A DNA stretch of 7,612 bases from Chryseobacterium gleum. GTDB taxonomy: Bacteria; Bacteroidota; Bacteroidia; Flavobacteriales_D; Crocinitomicaceae. The stretch spans positions 1 through 7,612 of the forward strand of contig CALPUT020000113.1 of assembly GCA_943326825.2 (NCBI GenBank), written 5' to 3'. Of this stretch, positions 1 through 7,176 are shown in pieces (position 1 is the first letter of the stretch; each line of letters opens with the position of its first letter). Made by a program: the position numbers and the translations under genes. The notes beneath the pieces were generated by a model that worked only from the letters and a program-made list of their open reading frames with translations, searched no databases and was not told the origin of the DNA.

Positions 1-2220
1 ATCCCAACGTTCAACACGCTGTACACCTTCTACTTGCTCAAACTTACCCATTAATTGCTCTAAATGTTCAGTATCATAAACTAGCACTTTAATGCGACCT
101 TCAAAGACTCCATCATTCGTTTCAAATGAAATAAATCTCATATCTACATTGTGTTGAGTTGAAATAATCTCTGTTAATTTATTTACTAAACCAACACTGT
201 CAATTCCGTATAATTTAATTGCCGCAATACGTTCTGTTAAGTCTTCTTTTCTCCATTTTGCCTTTATGCATCTTGCAGCGTTTTTAGACATTAAATGGAT
301 CGCATTTGGACATGTATTTCTGTGGATTTTAATTGCTTCATTGTTTGTTTGAAATCCAAAAACCTCATCTCCAGGAAGCGGATTACAACAACGCGAAATA
401 TGATAATGAATATTTTTATAATTATCTCCAATAATTAAAGTATCATTTTTTTCAAAGACCTTGGCTTTAGGATCGTTTTCAACTAACTCTTTTTGCGCAA
501 AAGAAGGGCCTTTTTTCTCATAAATAAGAAGTCCATTTTTCTCTTCTATCTCACGTATTCTATTTAAATCAATTTTACCTTTAGCTATTCTAAAATACAT
601 GTCAGTTGCATTTGCATATCCATAAAAGCGTTCAACTATACTTATGTTTTCTGCTACAACTTTTAAATTAAATTGCTTTAATTTACGCTCTAAAATTTCT
701 TTTCCATCTTGAGAAATTACTTTTCTTTGTTCGTTTAAAGCATTTTTTATTTTTTGTTTTGCTCTTGCTGAAGTCACCATTCTCAACCAATCATCAACTG
801 GTTTTTGCTTTGGTGATGTTATGATTTCTAATTGATCTCCACTGTGCAATGCATAACTCAAAGGAACTAATCGATTGTTTACTTTTGCACCTATACATTT
901 ATTTCCAATATCTGTATGTAAATCGTATGCAAAATCCAAAATTGTTGATCCATTTGGAAGAACTCTCAAGTCTCCTTTTGGTGTAAAAACGTAGATTTCT
1001 TCTCTAAATAAATTCAATTTAAAGTCATTAACGAAATCCATAGCGCTTCCGCCTGAATTTTCCATCAATTCTCTAACTTCTGTTATCCAACGATCGAATT
1101 TACTTTCTTCAGAATTAGATTCTTTGTATTTGTAATGAGCTGCTAATCCTTTCTCAGCAATTTCATCCATACGTTTAGAACGAATTTGAACTTCAACCCA
1201 TTTTCCAGTTGGAGACATTACAGTTGTATGCAATGACTCATAACCATTCGCTCTTGGAGTAGAAATCCAATCTCTTAAACGATCTGGACTTGGTTGATAG
1301 AAATCCGTAACGATACTATATATTCTCCAAGCATCTGGTTTTTCTAATTCAACTGGTGTTTCAACAATAATTCTAATTGCAAAAATATCATATACCTCAT
1401 CAAAAGGGACACCTTTCGTGACCATTTTACGGTGAATAGATGAAATTGATTTTGTTCTTGCCTTTATTTCAAAGATATAACCTTCATGTAATAAAGCCTC
1501 TCTAATAGGATTTGTAAATCGACGAATAAATCGATCACGAACTAATTTAGTAGTCTTTAATTGTGATTCAATATTTCTATAAACATCCGGATCTGTATAC
1601 GATAATGCTAAATCTTCCAATTCACCTTTAATGGAATACAAACCTAAACGATGCGCCAAAGGAGCATATAAAAAATTTGTTTCAGAGGCAATTTTTAATT
1701 GCTTATCAGGCTTCATTGAACCCAATGTTCTCATATTGTGTAACCTATCAGCTAATTTGATTAATGCCACACGAATATCGTCTGAAATTGTTAAAATCAT
1801 CTTACGGAAATTCTCCGCTTGAATCGAAACATTTTCATCAAAAACCTCTGGAATTTTAGTTAATCCGTCAATGATTAATCGCACTTTTGGTCCAAATAAA
1901 TCCTCAATATCTTGAAGAGTAATATGCGTATCTTCAACAGTATCATGAAGTAAAGCACAACAAATTGAAGTTGCACCTAATCCCATTTCTTCTGAGCAAA
2001 TTCTCGCAACAGCAATTGGGTGATAAATATATGGTTCGCCAGATTTTCTTCGCATGTCTTTATGCGCATCCACTGCCACATCAAAAGCTTTACGAATCAT
2101 TTTCGTATCTTCTTTTGATTTGACTTTTGCTGTACGCATCAAACCTTTGAAAGCATTTAGAATTTCTTTTCTTTCTTTTTCTAAATCTATTTCTGAAAAA
2201 CCATTTACTGCTTCACTCAT
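1..2220 (-). CDS. rel: Bifunctional (p)ppGpp synthetase/hydrolase, RelA/SpoT (Rel) family; 3' end cut by window edge
   Basis: Long Rel enzyme that makes (p)ppGpp from GTP/GDP and ATP and hydrolyses it back, setting the stringent response in the cytoplasm. I translated 740 codons from the ATG at 2218-2220 to the edge (last residues VERWD) without meeting a stop; family members are usually about 730-750 residues, so only the stop or a few codons are missing. Domains in order: HD hydrolase about 45-200 with H67, H92-D93, E96-D97 (LLHDTVEDT) and D158 (KLADRLHNMRT); synthetase about 245-370 with IHRKM (262-266), D278 (YDIFAIR), RLRDWISTPRANGYESLH (315-332) and E343 (VEVQIR); TGS about 407-470; a helical region; a Cys-rich CC/zinc-finger-like segment (SRCCNPLPGDE, C611, C612, C637); and an ACT domain from about 667. 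Both catalytic centres look intact, so I infer a bifunctional enzyme rather than a RelA with a dead hydrolase. It starts 7 nt after the fah stop and is probably cotranscribed with it. Confidence 0.96.
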   Translation of the reverse strand, partial: MSEAVNGFSEIDLEKERKEILNAFKGLMRTAKVKSKEDTKMIRKAFDVAVDAHKDMRRKSGEPYIYHPIAVARICSEEMGLGATSICCALLHDTVEDTHITLQDIEDLFGPKVRLIIDGLTKIPEVFDENVSIQAENFRKMILTISDDIRVALIKLADRLHNMRTLGSMKPDKQLKIASETNFLYAPLAHRLGLYSIKGELEDLALSYTDPDVYRNIESQLKTTKLVRDRFIRRFTNPIREALLHEGYIFEIKARTKSISSIHRKMVTKGVPFDEVYDIFAIRIIVETPVELEKPDAWRIYSIVTDFYQPSPDRLRDWISTPRANGYESLHTTVMSPTGKWVEVQIRSKRMDEIAEKGLAAHYKYKESNSEESKFDRWITEVRELMENSGGSAMDFVNDFKLNLFREEIYVFTPKGDLRVLPNGSTILDFAYDLHTDIGNKCIGAKVNNRLVPLSYALHSGDQLEIITSPKQKPVDDWLRMVTSARAKQKIKNALNEQRKVISQDGKEILERKLKQFNLKVVAENISIVERFYGYANATDMYFRIAKGKIDLNRIREIEEKNGLLIYEKKGPSFAQKELVENDPKAKVFEKNDTLIIGDNYKNIHYHISRCCNPLPGDEVFGFQTNNEAIKIHRNTCPNAIHLMSKNAARCIKAKWRKEDLTERIAAIKLYGIDSVGLVNKLTEIISTQHNVDMRFISFETNDGVFEGRIKVLVYDTEHLEQLMGKFEQVEGVQRVERWD

Positions 2221-2227
2221 ACTTCAA

Positions 2228-3499
2228 TTATTTTGCTGGTAATATTTTTGCTTTTACTTCTCCAAATCCAATTCTAACATTGTCTTTTGTACTAAATCCT
2301 CTCATAATCACCGTATCGTGATCTAAGATGAATTTACGTTCACTTCCGTCATTTAACGTTAATGGTTTTGTTCCTTTCCATCCTAATTCTAACATAGAAC
2401 CATATGAATTTGGCGTTGGCCCTGAAATTGTACCTGAACCCATTAAATCTCCACAACGAATGTTACAACCATTCACCGTATGATGAGCTAATTGTTGCGC
2501 CATATTCCAATACATGTATTTAAAATTCGACTCACAAATCAAAGATTCCTCTTTATCTTCTGGTTGAATGTATACTTCTAAGTTGATATCATACGATTTG
2601 TTTCCTTCAAATTCCAAGTAACTTAATACCTGTGGATTTTGTACTGGTCCTTCAACTTTAAATGGCTCAAGCGCATCTAAAGTAATGATCCACGGTGAAA
2701 TTGAAGAAGCAAAGTTTTTCGCTAAAAAAGGTCCTAATGGGACATATTCCCAAGATTGAATATCTCTTGCTGACCAGTCGTTAAATAAACACATTCCAAA
2801 AATATGATCTTCTGCTTCAGCTGTAGAAATAGAATCTCCTAATTGCTTACCATCGTATGTAATAAATGCTGTTTCCAACTCAAAATCAACCATTCTACTT
2901 GGAGCGTAAATCGGATTTTCTTCAGGATTTGGCTTAATTTGACCTTTTGGTCTGTATATATTCTGACCTGAAAGAATAACTGAACTAGCTCTTCCGTGGT
3001 ATCCAACAGGAATCCATAACCAGTTTGGTAACAATGCATTTGCAGGATCTCTAAACATCGTACCAACATTTGTAGCATGCTCTTTACTAGAATAAAAATC
3101 GGTATAATCACCTATTTGAACTGGCATTTGCATGATCACACTTCTATTAGGAATCAAAACCTGTTCTGCATGATGACTATTTTTTTGTAATTCATCTATT
3201 TTAGCATCCAATAAATGAGATATTCTATTTCTCAATTCACGTGTTGCCAATTTTCCTTTTTTCATCAATCGATTCAAATTATCTGTATCGAAATCTTCTA
3301 AATCAAAAGGTTGATTATCTAAATAACCTAAAACATGAAGTGTTTTTAAATCTAAAACATGTTCACCTATTCTCACACCTACTCTACAAGTCAATGAAGA
3401 TGTTCTAAAAACACCAAATGGTAGATTTTGAATAGGAAAATCAGAATTTTCGGGAACATTTACCCAAGTTTCCAGTGACGGATTATTTGCTGCGATCAT
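2228..3499 (-). CDS. fahA: Fumarylacetoacetase (FAH), last step of tyrosine/homogentisate degradation
   Basis: Cytosolic hydrolase splitting 4-fumarylacetoacetate into fumarate and acetoacetate (EC 3.7.1.2), the final step of phenylalanine/tyrosine breakdown through homogentisate. The 423 residues match the family length (mouse FAH is 419). An N-terminal SH3-like domain covers about 1-125 and the catalytic beta-roll domain follows. Active-site positions line up with mouse FAH: DYTDFYSSKEHAT holds the D134 metal ligand, Y136 and catalytic H141; R150; E207 and E209 in DFELE; D241 in FNDWSARD; Q248; Y252; K261; T357 in GTISG; E371 in MLELGWKG. The start at 3497-3499 gives the usual MI.ANNP..W..VP N-terminus; no Shine-Dalgarno is visible. 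The gene runs into rel with a 7-nt gap. The upstream pathway genes (hppD, hmgA) are not in this window. No missing residue or frameshift was seen. Confidence 0.96.
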   Translation of the reverse strand: MIAANNPSLETWVNVPENSDFPIQNLPFGVFRTSSLTCRVGVRIGEHVLDLKTLHVLGYLDNQPFDLEDFDTDNLNRLMKKGKLATRELRNRISHLLDAKIDELQKNSHHAEQVLIPNRSVIMQMPVQIGDYTDFYSSKEHATNVGTMFRDPANALLPNWLWIPVGYHGRASSVILSGQNIYRPKGQIKPNPEENPIYAPSRMVDFELETAFITYDGKQLGDSISTAEAEDHIFGMCLFNDWSARDIQSWEYVPLGPFLAKNFASSISPWIITLDALEPFKVEGPVQNPQVLSYLEFEGNKSYDINLEVYIQPEDKEESLICESNFKYMYWNMAQQLAHHTVNGCNIRCGDLMGSGTISGPTPNSYGSMLELGWKGTKPLTLNDGSERKFILDHDTVIMRGFSTKDNVRIGFGEVKAKILPAK

Positions 3500-3530
3500 T
3501 TTTATGAATATATGATTATAAAATAAAACA

Positions 3531-3559
3531 TAAAAGACAGAATATTCATCTGTCTTTTA
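3531..3559 (-). terminator. Hairpin after ychF, probable intrinsic terminator
   Basis: A perfect 10-bp inverted repeat (3531-3540 with 3550-3559, core AAAAGACAG/CTGTCTTTT) surrounds a 9-nt loop. Read on the minus strand it is followed by a T-rich tail (TTTTATGTTTTATTTTA), as expected for a factor-independent terminator. It lies about 115 nt after the ychF stop and only 31 nt before the fah start, so it could also act in the fah leader. The stem has only four G-C pairs, so strength is uncertain. The rest of 3500-3673 holds no gene I can support. Confidence 0.6.
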
Positions 3560-3673
3560 CAATATACAATGTAGCTATAATTTATTTAAACTAAATATTT
3601 TTTATAAAAAGATGAATAAATTGACGTTAGAGTTCAACATTTTCAATCTTTAAATGAATATTTTATGACAAAA

Positions 3674-4771
3674 TTAAACATTGAATCTAAAGTGAAGAAT
3701 ATCTCCATCTTCTACAATATACTCTTTTCCTTCAACTTTAAATTTACCAGCATCTTTGCATGCATTTTCAGAACCTAACGTTGTGAAGTCATTGTATTTC
3801 ATAACTTCTGCACGAATAAATCCTTTTTCGAAATCTGTATGAATAACGGCTGCTGCTTTTGGTGCTGTAAAACCTTTTCCAATTGTCCAAGCTCTTACTT
3901 CTTTTACTCCACATGTAAAGTAAGTTTGTAAATTCAATAAAGAATAAGCTGAACGAATCAAACGATTAACCCCTGGTTCGTCTAATCCTAATTCTTCCAA
4001 GAACATTTGACGTTCGTCATACGTTTCAAGTTCTGTAATATCCGCTTCTATCTTTGCTCCAATAACTAAAACTTCAGCGTTTTCATCTTTAACCGCTTCA
4101 CGAACGATATCAACGTATTTATTTCCTGTTTTAACAGAAGATTCATCAACATTACATAAATAAAGAACTGGTTTTGTTGTAATCAATTGAAATTTATCAA
4201 CGATTTCCATTTCTTTTTCGTCCAATTTCAATGTACGAATAGATGTTCCTTGCTCTAAAACTTCTTTGATTCGTTGACACAATTCGTTTTCTTTCAAGAT
4301 TTCTTTATCTCCTGATTTTAAAACTCTTGCTAATGTTGAAATTCTTTTTTCTACAGATTCTAAATCTTTTAATTGAAGTTCAATATCAATAATTTCTTTA
4401 TCTCTTACAGGATTTACAGATCCATCAACGTGAATAATATTTCCATCATCAAAACATCTTAAAACATGAATAATTGCATCTGTTTCACGGATATTTGCTA
4501 AGAATTGATTCCCTAAACCTTCTCCTTTTGAAGCTCCTTTCACTAAACCAGCAATATCAACTATTTCCATTGTAGTTGGAACAACTCTTTCAGGATTTAC
4601 GATGTTTTCTAAAACTTCTAAACGTGGATCTGGAACTGTAATAGTACCAACATTCGGTTCGATTGTACAAAAAGGAAAGTTTGCTGATTGCGCTTTCGCA
4701 TTCGACAAACAATTGAACAAAGTTGATTTCCCAACATTAGGAAGTCCTACAATACCACATTTTAAAGCCAT
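3674..4771 (-). CDS. ychF: YchF (OLA1-type) redox-responsive ATPase/GTPase
   Basis: Universally conserved Obg-related P-loop NTPase that binds ribosomes and in bacteria is linked to stress and antioxidant responses; unlike most TRAFAC GTPases the family prefers ATP. The 365 residues match E. coli YchF (363). Visible motifs: G1 GLPNVGKST (9-17), a switch-I region rich in FCTIEPN (34-40), G3 DIAGLVKGASKGEGLGNQFL (72-91), and NVDE (207-210) in place of the NKxD guanine-specificity motif, which fits ATP use. A coiled-coil insertion lies around 125-175. The C-terminal TGS domain (about 281-365) contains the diagnostic EVRAWTIGKGFTAPKAA and HTDFEKGFIRAEV. The ATG at 4769-4771 starts directly at the conserved MALKCGIVGLPN. 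A promoter lies about 20 nt upstream and a hairpin terminator downstream, so it can be expressed on its own. Confidence 0.97.
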   Translation of the reverse strand: MALKCGIVGLPNVGKSTLFNCLSNAKAQSANFPFCTIEPNVGTITVPDPRLEVLENIVNPERVVPTTMEIVDIAGLVKGASKGEGLGNQFLANIRETDAIIHVLRCFDDGNIIHVDGSVNPVRDKEIIDIELQLKDLESVEKRISTLARVLKSGDKEILKENELCQRIKEVLEQGTSIRTLKLDEKEMEIVDKFQLITTKPVLYLCNVDESSVKTGNKYVDIVREAVKDENAEVLVIGAKIEADITELETYDERQMFLEELGLDEPGVNRLIRSAYSLLNLQTYFTCGVKEVRAWTIGKGFTAPKAAAVIHTDFEKGFIRAEVMKYNDFTTLGSENACKDAGKFKVEGKEYIVEDGDILHFRFNV

Positions 4772-4790
4772 TCTTCGTAAATTTTGAATG

Positions 4791-4798
4791 CAAAGATA
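4791..4798 (-). promoter_or_regulatory. -7 promoter element of ychF (TATCTTTG)
   Basis: On the minus strand this reads TATCTTTG, an exact match to the Bacteroidota -7 consensus TAnnTTTG recognised by the group's primary sigma factor. It lies 19 nt before the ychF ATG, giving a short leader of roughly 12-15 nt. No TTG is present at the -33 spacing, so the call rests on the -7 element and its position. Confidence 0.65.
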
Positions 4799-4822
4799 GG
4801 AAAGAAATGGAAATAAATTTTG

Positions 4823-4880
4823 GATTTTGGATTATGAATTTTGAATTCGAGCTATAATTCAAAATCAAAAATTTAAAATC
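4823..4880. repeat. Imperfect AT-rich inverted repeat in the divergent ychF/SRPBCC gap
   Basis: Two 25-nt arms (4823-4847 and 4856-4880) are reverse complements at 20 of 25 positions, with a perfect inner 10-bp stem (4838-4847/4856-4865, ATTTTGAATT) around an 8-nt loop. The left arm repeats GGATTTTGGATT-like units. It lies between two divergent genes and could be a fold or protein site, or simply the low-complexity DNA typical of AT-rich flavobacterial intergenic regions. No clear plus-strand promoter for the next gene was found in 4772-4918. Confidence 0.45.
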
Positions 4881-4918
4881 AAAAATTATTATACCTATTT
4901 TTATTCAAAAAAAAGAAA

Positions 4919-5452
4919 ATGATCATTTTATACATCTTAGCTCCAATAGCTTGTTTATTCATGTTAATCAACTTTGTTGGATTATTTTTTCCGCGATTAA
5001 CTCGTATTCAGAAATCTATAATTATCAACGAAAAACAGGAAGTCATTTTCCAGGAAATTGTTTCACTAAACAAATTTGTAACTTGGGATCCTTGGTCAAA
5101 AAGAGATCCGAATATTCAACAATGTTTTGATGGAACTGAAGGACAACTAAATTCAAAATATTCTTGGAAAGGAAATAAAGAAGTAAAAGAAGGTTCTATG
5201 ACGATTGTTAAAATTGATCAAAATGAATTTGTTGAACACGCTTTAATTTTTGGAAAAGGAAATTCAAATAGAGCCATTTTTAAATTGACTCCTACTGAAA
5301 ATGGAACACAGGTAGTCTGGGGAGTTGAAATGAATATGGGTAAATTCCCAATGGGGAGAATTATCGGCGCTCTATTAAAAGGAATGTTGAGCAAAGATTT
5401 TATTCAAGGATTAGAACAATTAAAAGCTAAAGTTGATACTACAAATAAATAA
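4919..5452 (+). CDS. SRPBCC-fold (polyketide-cyclase/START-like) protein with N-terminal membrane anchor
   Basis: A 177-residue protein of unknown substrate. Residues 1 to about 24 (MIILYILAPIACLFMLINFVG) form one hydrophobic segment, probably a membrane anchor or uncleaved signal. The rest resembles the Polyketide_cyc2 branch of the SRPBCC superfamily: a first strand and helix (IIINEKQEVIFQEIVSLNKFVTWDPWSKRDPN, written here only as the landmark region 34-65), a middle beta sheet (YSWKGNKEVKEGSM, then FKLTPTENGTQVVWGVEM), and a long C-terminal helix (about 145-172, ending LEQLKAKVD) that would close the ligand pocket. WDPWSKRDPN is a typical landmark of this branch. The ATG at 4919 follows an A-rich stretch, usual for Bacteroidota starts. 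It ends 3 nt before the M28 peptidase gene, so the two are likely cotranscribed. The fold assignment is fairly safe; ligand and role are unknown. Confidence 0.8.
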   Translation: MIILYILAPIACLFMLINFVGLFFPRLTRIQKSIIINEKQEVIFQEIVSLNKFVTWDPWSKRDPNIQQCFDGTEGQLNSKYSWKGNKEVKEGSMTIVKIDQNEFVEHALIFGKGNSNRAIFKLTPTENGTQVVWGVEMNMGKFPMGRIIGALLKGMLSKDFIQGLEQLKAKVDTTNK

Positions 5453-5455
5453 ATC

Positions 5456-6820
5456 ATGAAAATTTTATTTTTATTTCTTTCAATAAGTATTGTTTCTTTT
5501 TCTCAAAATAACGATTCTACCTTCATTCGTAATATTTACAATAAAGCTTTAAGCGAAGGCAAATCCTATGAAGATTTAAGAGAATTATGTAAAAAAATTG
5601 GCGCACGACTATCTGGTTCTGCTGAAGCTGAAATGGCAGTTCAATGGAGTAAAACCAAAATGGAAAGTTACGGCTTTGATAAAGTTTATCTTCAAGAAAT
5701 CAAAGTTCCACATTGGGAAAGAGGTACAAAAGAAGCTGGTTGGATCAAAACTTCTAAAAATGAAATCATTAAAGTGAATTTATTGGCTCTAGGTGGCTCA
5801 ATAGCAACAAATGGTTTACTTGAAGCAGAAGTTATTGAATTCAAGCACATTGACGATTTAAAAAAAGCGAAAGCTTCTGATGTAAAAGGAAAGATTGTGT
5901 TCTTAAATCAACCGATGAATGAAAAAGAAATCATCACTTTTAGTGCTTATGGCGGTTGTTATGTAATAAGAGGGAATGGAGCAATTGAATCTGCAAAATT
6001 GGGAGCCGTTGGTGTGATTATCCGTTCGCTTGGTTTACCCGTAGATGAACATCCACACACTGGCTCGATGCACTATGAAGATAGTATTCAAAAAATTCCA
6101 GCTGCTGCAATAGCGACAAAAGATGCAGATATATTGTCAAACTATCTTAAAACATCAAAAGTTCGATTTGCATACGAAATGGACTGCAAAAATTTTCCTG
6201 ATGCCGTTTCATATAATGTAATAGCTGAATTAACAGGTTCAGAAAAACCAAATGAAATCATCACTTTTGGAGGTCATTTAGATTCTTGGGACACTGGAGA
6301 AGGTGCACATGATGATGGAACGGGAGTCATTCATTGTTTAGAAGCTTTAAGAATATTAAAAACATTAAACTATAAACCTAAACATACATTAAGAGTCGTT
6401 TTCTTTATGAACGAAGAAAATGGAAACAAAGGCGGTCAAACGTATGCTACTTGGTCAAAAAATCTAGGTGACATTCAAATTGCAGCAGTTGAAAGTGATC
6501 GTGGAGGTTTTACTCCAAGAGGATTTGAAATCGATGGAAATGAAAAATACTTAAACCTGTTACAATCCTTTGCTCCTATTTTTAAACCTTATGATTTACA
6601 TATTTTTGATAAAGGTTATGGCGGAGTAGATATTGGTCCATTAAAAAAATCGTTTGATGGAATTCCTTTATTTGGTTTTGTTCCAGATTCTCAACGTTAT
6701 TTTGACTTTCACCATGCTCCTAGTGATGTTTTTGAAAGTGTAAACAAACGTGAATTAGAACTCGGTTGTGCTGCAATTGGATCTTTAGTTTATTTATTGG
6801 ATAAAAATATTTCATTTTAA
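5456..6820 (+). CDS. Secreted M28-family zinc peptidase, carboxypeptidase Q-like
   Basis: Exported metallopeptidase of family M28 that should cleave dipeptides or terminal residues of short peptides outside the cytoplasm. The 454 residues begin with a signal peptide (MKILFLFLSISIVSFSQ, cleavage probably near 16-17). No lipobox Cys follows, so it is not a lipoprotein. A PA-type insert spans roughly 110-250. The two-zinc site is complete: H274 (GGHLDSWD), bridging D286 (GEGAHDDGTG), general base E320 and ligand E321 (FFMNEENG), D348 (ESDRGG) and H420 (FHHAPSD). GGHLDSWD, AHDDGTG and MNEENG with ESDRGGFTPRGF closely match carboxypeptidase Q (PGCP), hence the specific call. No C-terminal secretion (T9SS) domain is seen. 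It starts 3 nt after the SRPBCC gene stop. No obvious strong terminator follows; 6821-6880 has only weak AT-rich pairing. Confidence 0.92.
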   Translation: MKILFLFLSISIVSFSQNNDSTFIRNIYNKALSEGKSYEDLRELCKKIGARLSGSAEAEMAVQWSKTKMESYGFDKVYLQEIKVPHWERGTKEAGWIKTSKNEIIKVNLLALGGSIATNGLLEAEVIEFKHIDDLKKAKASDVKGKIVFLNQPMNEKEIITFSAYGGCYVIRGNGAIESAKLGAVGVIIRSLGLPVDEHPHTGSMHYEDSIQKIPAAAIATKDADILSNYLKTSKVRFAYEMDCKNFPDAVSYNVIAELTGSEKPNEIITFGGHLDSWDTGEGAHDDGTGVIHCLEALRILKTLNYKPKHTLRVVFFMNEENGNKGGQTYATWSKNLGDIQIAAVESDRGGFTPRGFEIDGNEKYLNLLQSFAPIFKPYDLHIFDKGYGGVDIGPLKKSFDGIPLFGFVPDSQRYFDFHHAPSDVFESVNKRELELGCAAIGSLVYLLDKNISF

Positions 6821-6884
6821 TTCATTGAAAATTAGATTAATTAAGAATTAAATCAAAAAAAGTTCATTTTTTCAATAAAAACTC

Positions 6885-6914
6885 TTGCAAATCCAAAATA
6901 AGTATGTATCTTTG
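6885..6914 (+). promoter_or_regulatory. Consensus Bacteroidota promoter for tRNA-Asp
   Basis: TTG at 6885-6887, a 19-nt spacer and TATCTTTG at 6907-6914 match the Bacteroidota -33/-7 promoter (TTG-N19-TAnnTTTG) exactly. Transcription would start near 6920, leaving a leader of about 85 nt before the tRNA. No open reading frame lies between, so the tRNA and its terminator are the likely transcription unit, with possible read-through into the nuclease gene. Confidence 0.85.
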
Positions 6915-6964
6915 CAACGCTTTAAACGTAAGGCAAAACAATATTTAAGATTCATTTTTGAATA

Positions 6965-6994
6965 TTCGATTGTAATCGAAAAGTCGTAAGACTT
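6965..6994 (+). other. Two adjacent small hairpins in the tRNA-Asp leader
   Basis: TTCGAT (6965-6970) pairs with ATCGAA (6975-6980) over a 4-nt loop. Directly next to it AAGTC (6981-6985) pairs with GACTT (6990-6994) over GTAA. They end 10 nt before the mature tRNA 5' end. They may shape the precursor for RNase P; a role is only inferred. No T tract follows, so they are not a terminator. Confidence 0.4.
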
Positions 6995-7004
6995 ACAAAA
7001 TATT

Positions 7005-7078
7005 GGTTTGGTAGTTCAGTTGGTTAGAATGCCGCCCTGTCACGGCGGAGGTCGCGGGTTCGAGTCCCGTCCAGACCG
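7005..7078 (+). tRNA. tRNA-Asp(GTC)
   Basis: A full cloverleaf folds by eye. The acceptor stem GGTTTGG/CCAGACC (7005-7011 with 7071-7077) has one G-T pair. The D-arm contains TTCAGTTGGTTAGAAT. The anticodon stem CCGCC/GGCGG (7032-7036 with 7044-7048) encloses loop CTGTCAC with anticodon GTC at 7039-7041. The variable loop is AGGTC, the T-arm has loop TTCGAGT, and the discriminator is G at 7078. It has 74 nt without CCA, which is not encoded (CT follows), so CCA must be added by the nucleotidyltransferase. The gene is driven by the promoter at 6885-6914 and ended by the hairpins at 7091-7156. It is intact despite lying directly beside a nuclease cassette that carries a damaged copy of it. Confidence 0.97.
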
Positions 7079-7090
7079 CTTTTAAAGTAT

Positions 7091-7110
7091 AGCTTATATG
7101 GCTGTAAGCT
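7091..7110 (+). other. Hairpin between tRNA-Asp and its terminator
   Basis: AGCTTATA (7091-7098) pairs with TGTAAGCT (7103-7110), one pair being T-G, over a TGGC tetraloop. It lies in the trailer of the tRNA precursor, between the mature 3' end and the terminator, and could be a stop or entry barrier for 3' processing nucleases. An exact copy lies at 7520-7539. Confidence 0.5.
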
Positions 7111-7113
7111 TAG

Positions 7114-7156
7114 AAACCCTAATAGAGTATCAATTTCTATTAGGGTTTTGTTTTTT
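7114..7156 (+). terminator. Intrinsic terminator of tRNA-Asp
   Basis: A perfect 13-bp stem (AAACCCTAATAGA at 7114-7126 with TCTATTAGGGTTT at 7136-7148), a 9-nt loop and a T tract (TG then six T) form a classic factor-independent terminator 35 nt after the tRNA. It ends 20 nt before the ATG of the GIY-YIG gene. Confidence 0.9.
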
Positions 7157-7176
7157 ATATAACTTTCATTTGACAC

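Larger units (their letters stand above)
7055..7156 (+). repeat. 102-bp perfect direct repeat, copy 1 (tRNA-Asp 3' end plus terminator)
   Basis: Identical base for base to 7484-7585. It begins in the T-stem (CGGGTTCGAG), runs through the acceptor 3' strand and both downstream hairpins, and ends in the T tract. The start-to-start distance is 429 bp. Crossing-over between the copies would remove the nuclease gene and leave an intact tRNA-Asp with one terminator. Confidence 0.95.

Noticed and set aside
1631..1822. 63-codon plus-strand open frame inside rel
   Set aside because: It lies opposite the hydrolase domain of rel, has no recognisable domain, and is explained as a frame shadow.
2054..2242. 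62-codon plus-strand open frame over the rel start and fah end
   Set aside because: Antisense to two clear genes; no domain or start signal.
2839..3111. 90-codon minus-strand open frame inside fah in another frame
   Set aside because: Fully inside the catalytic part of fah, whose residues match the family; no independent support.
3669..3676. TAATTTTG on the minus strand as the fah promoter
   Set aside because: It matches the -7 consensus but overlaps the ychF stop, has no TTG at the -33 spacing, and lies upstream of a likely terminator; such short AT-rich matches arise easily by chance.
4602..4787. 61-codon plus-strand open frame opposite the 5' end of ychF
   Set aside because: Antisense of the P-loop region of ychF and covers its promoter; no domain.
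7157..7176. Promoter for the GIY-YIG gene in the gap after the terminator
   Set aside because: The best candidate (TTCATTTG) differs from TAnnTTTG, and it sits too close to the ATG to leave a normal leader.
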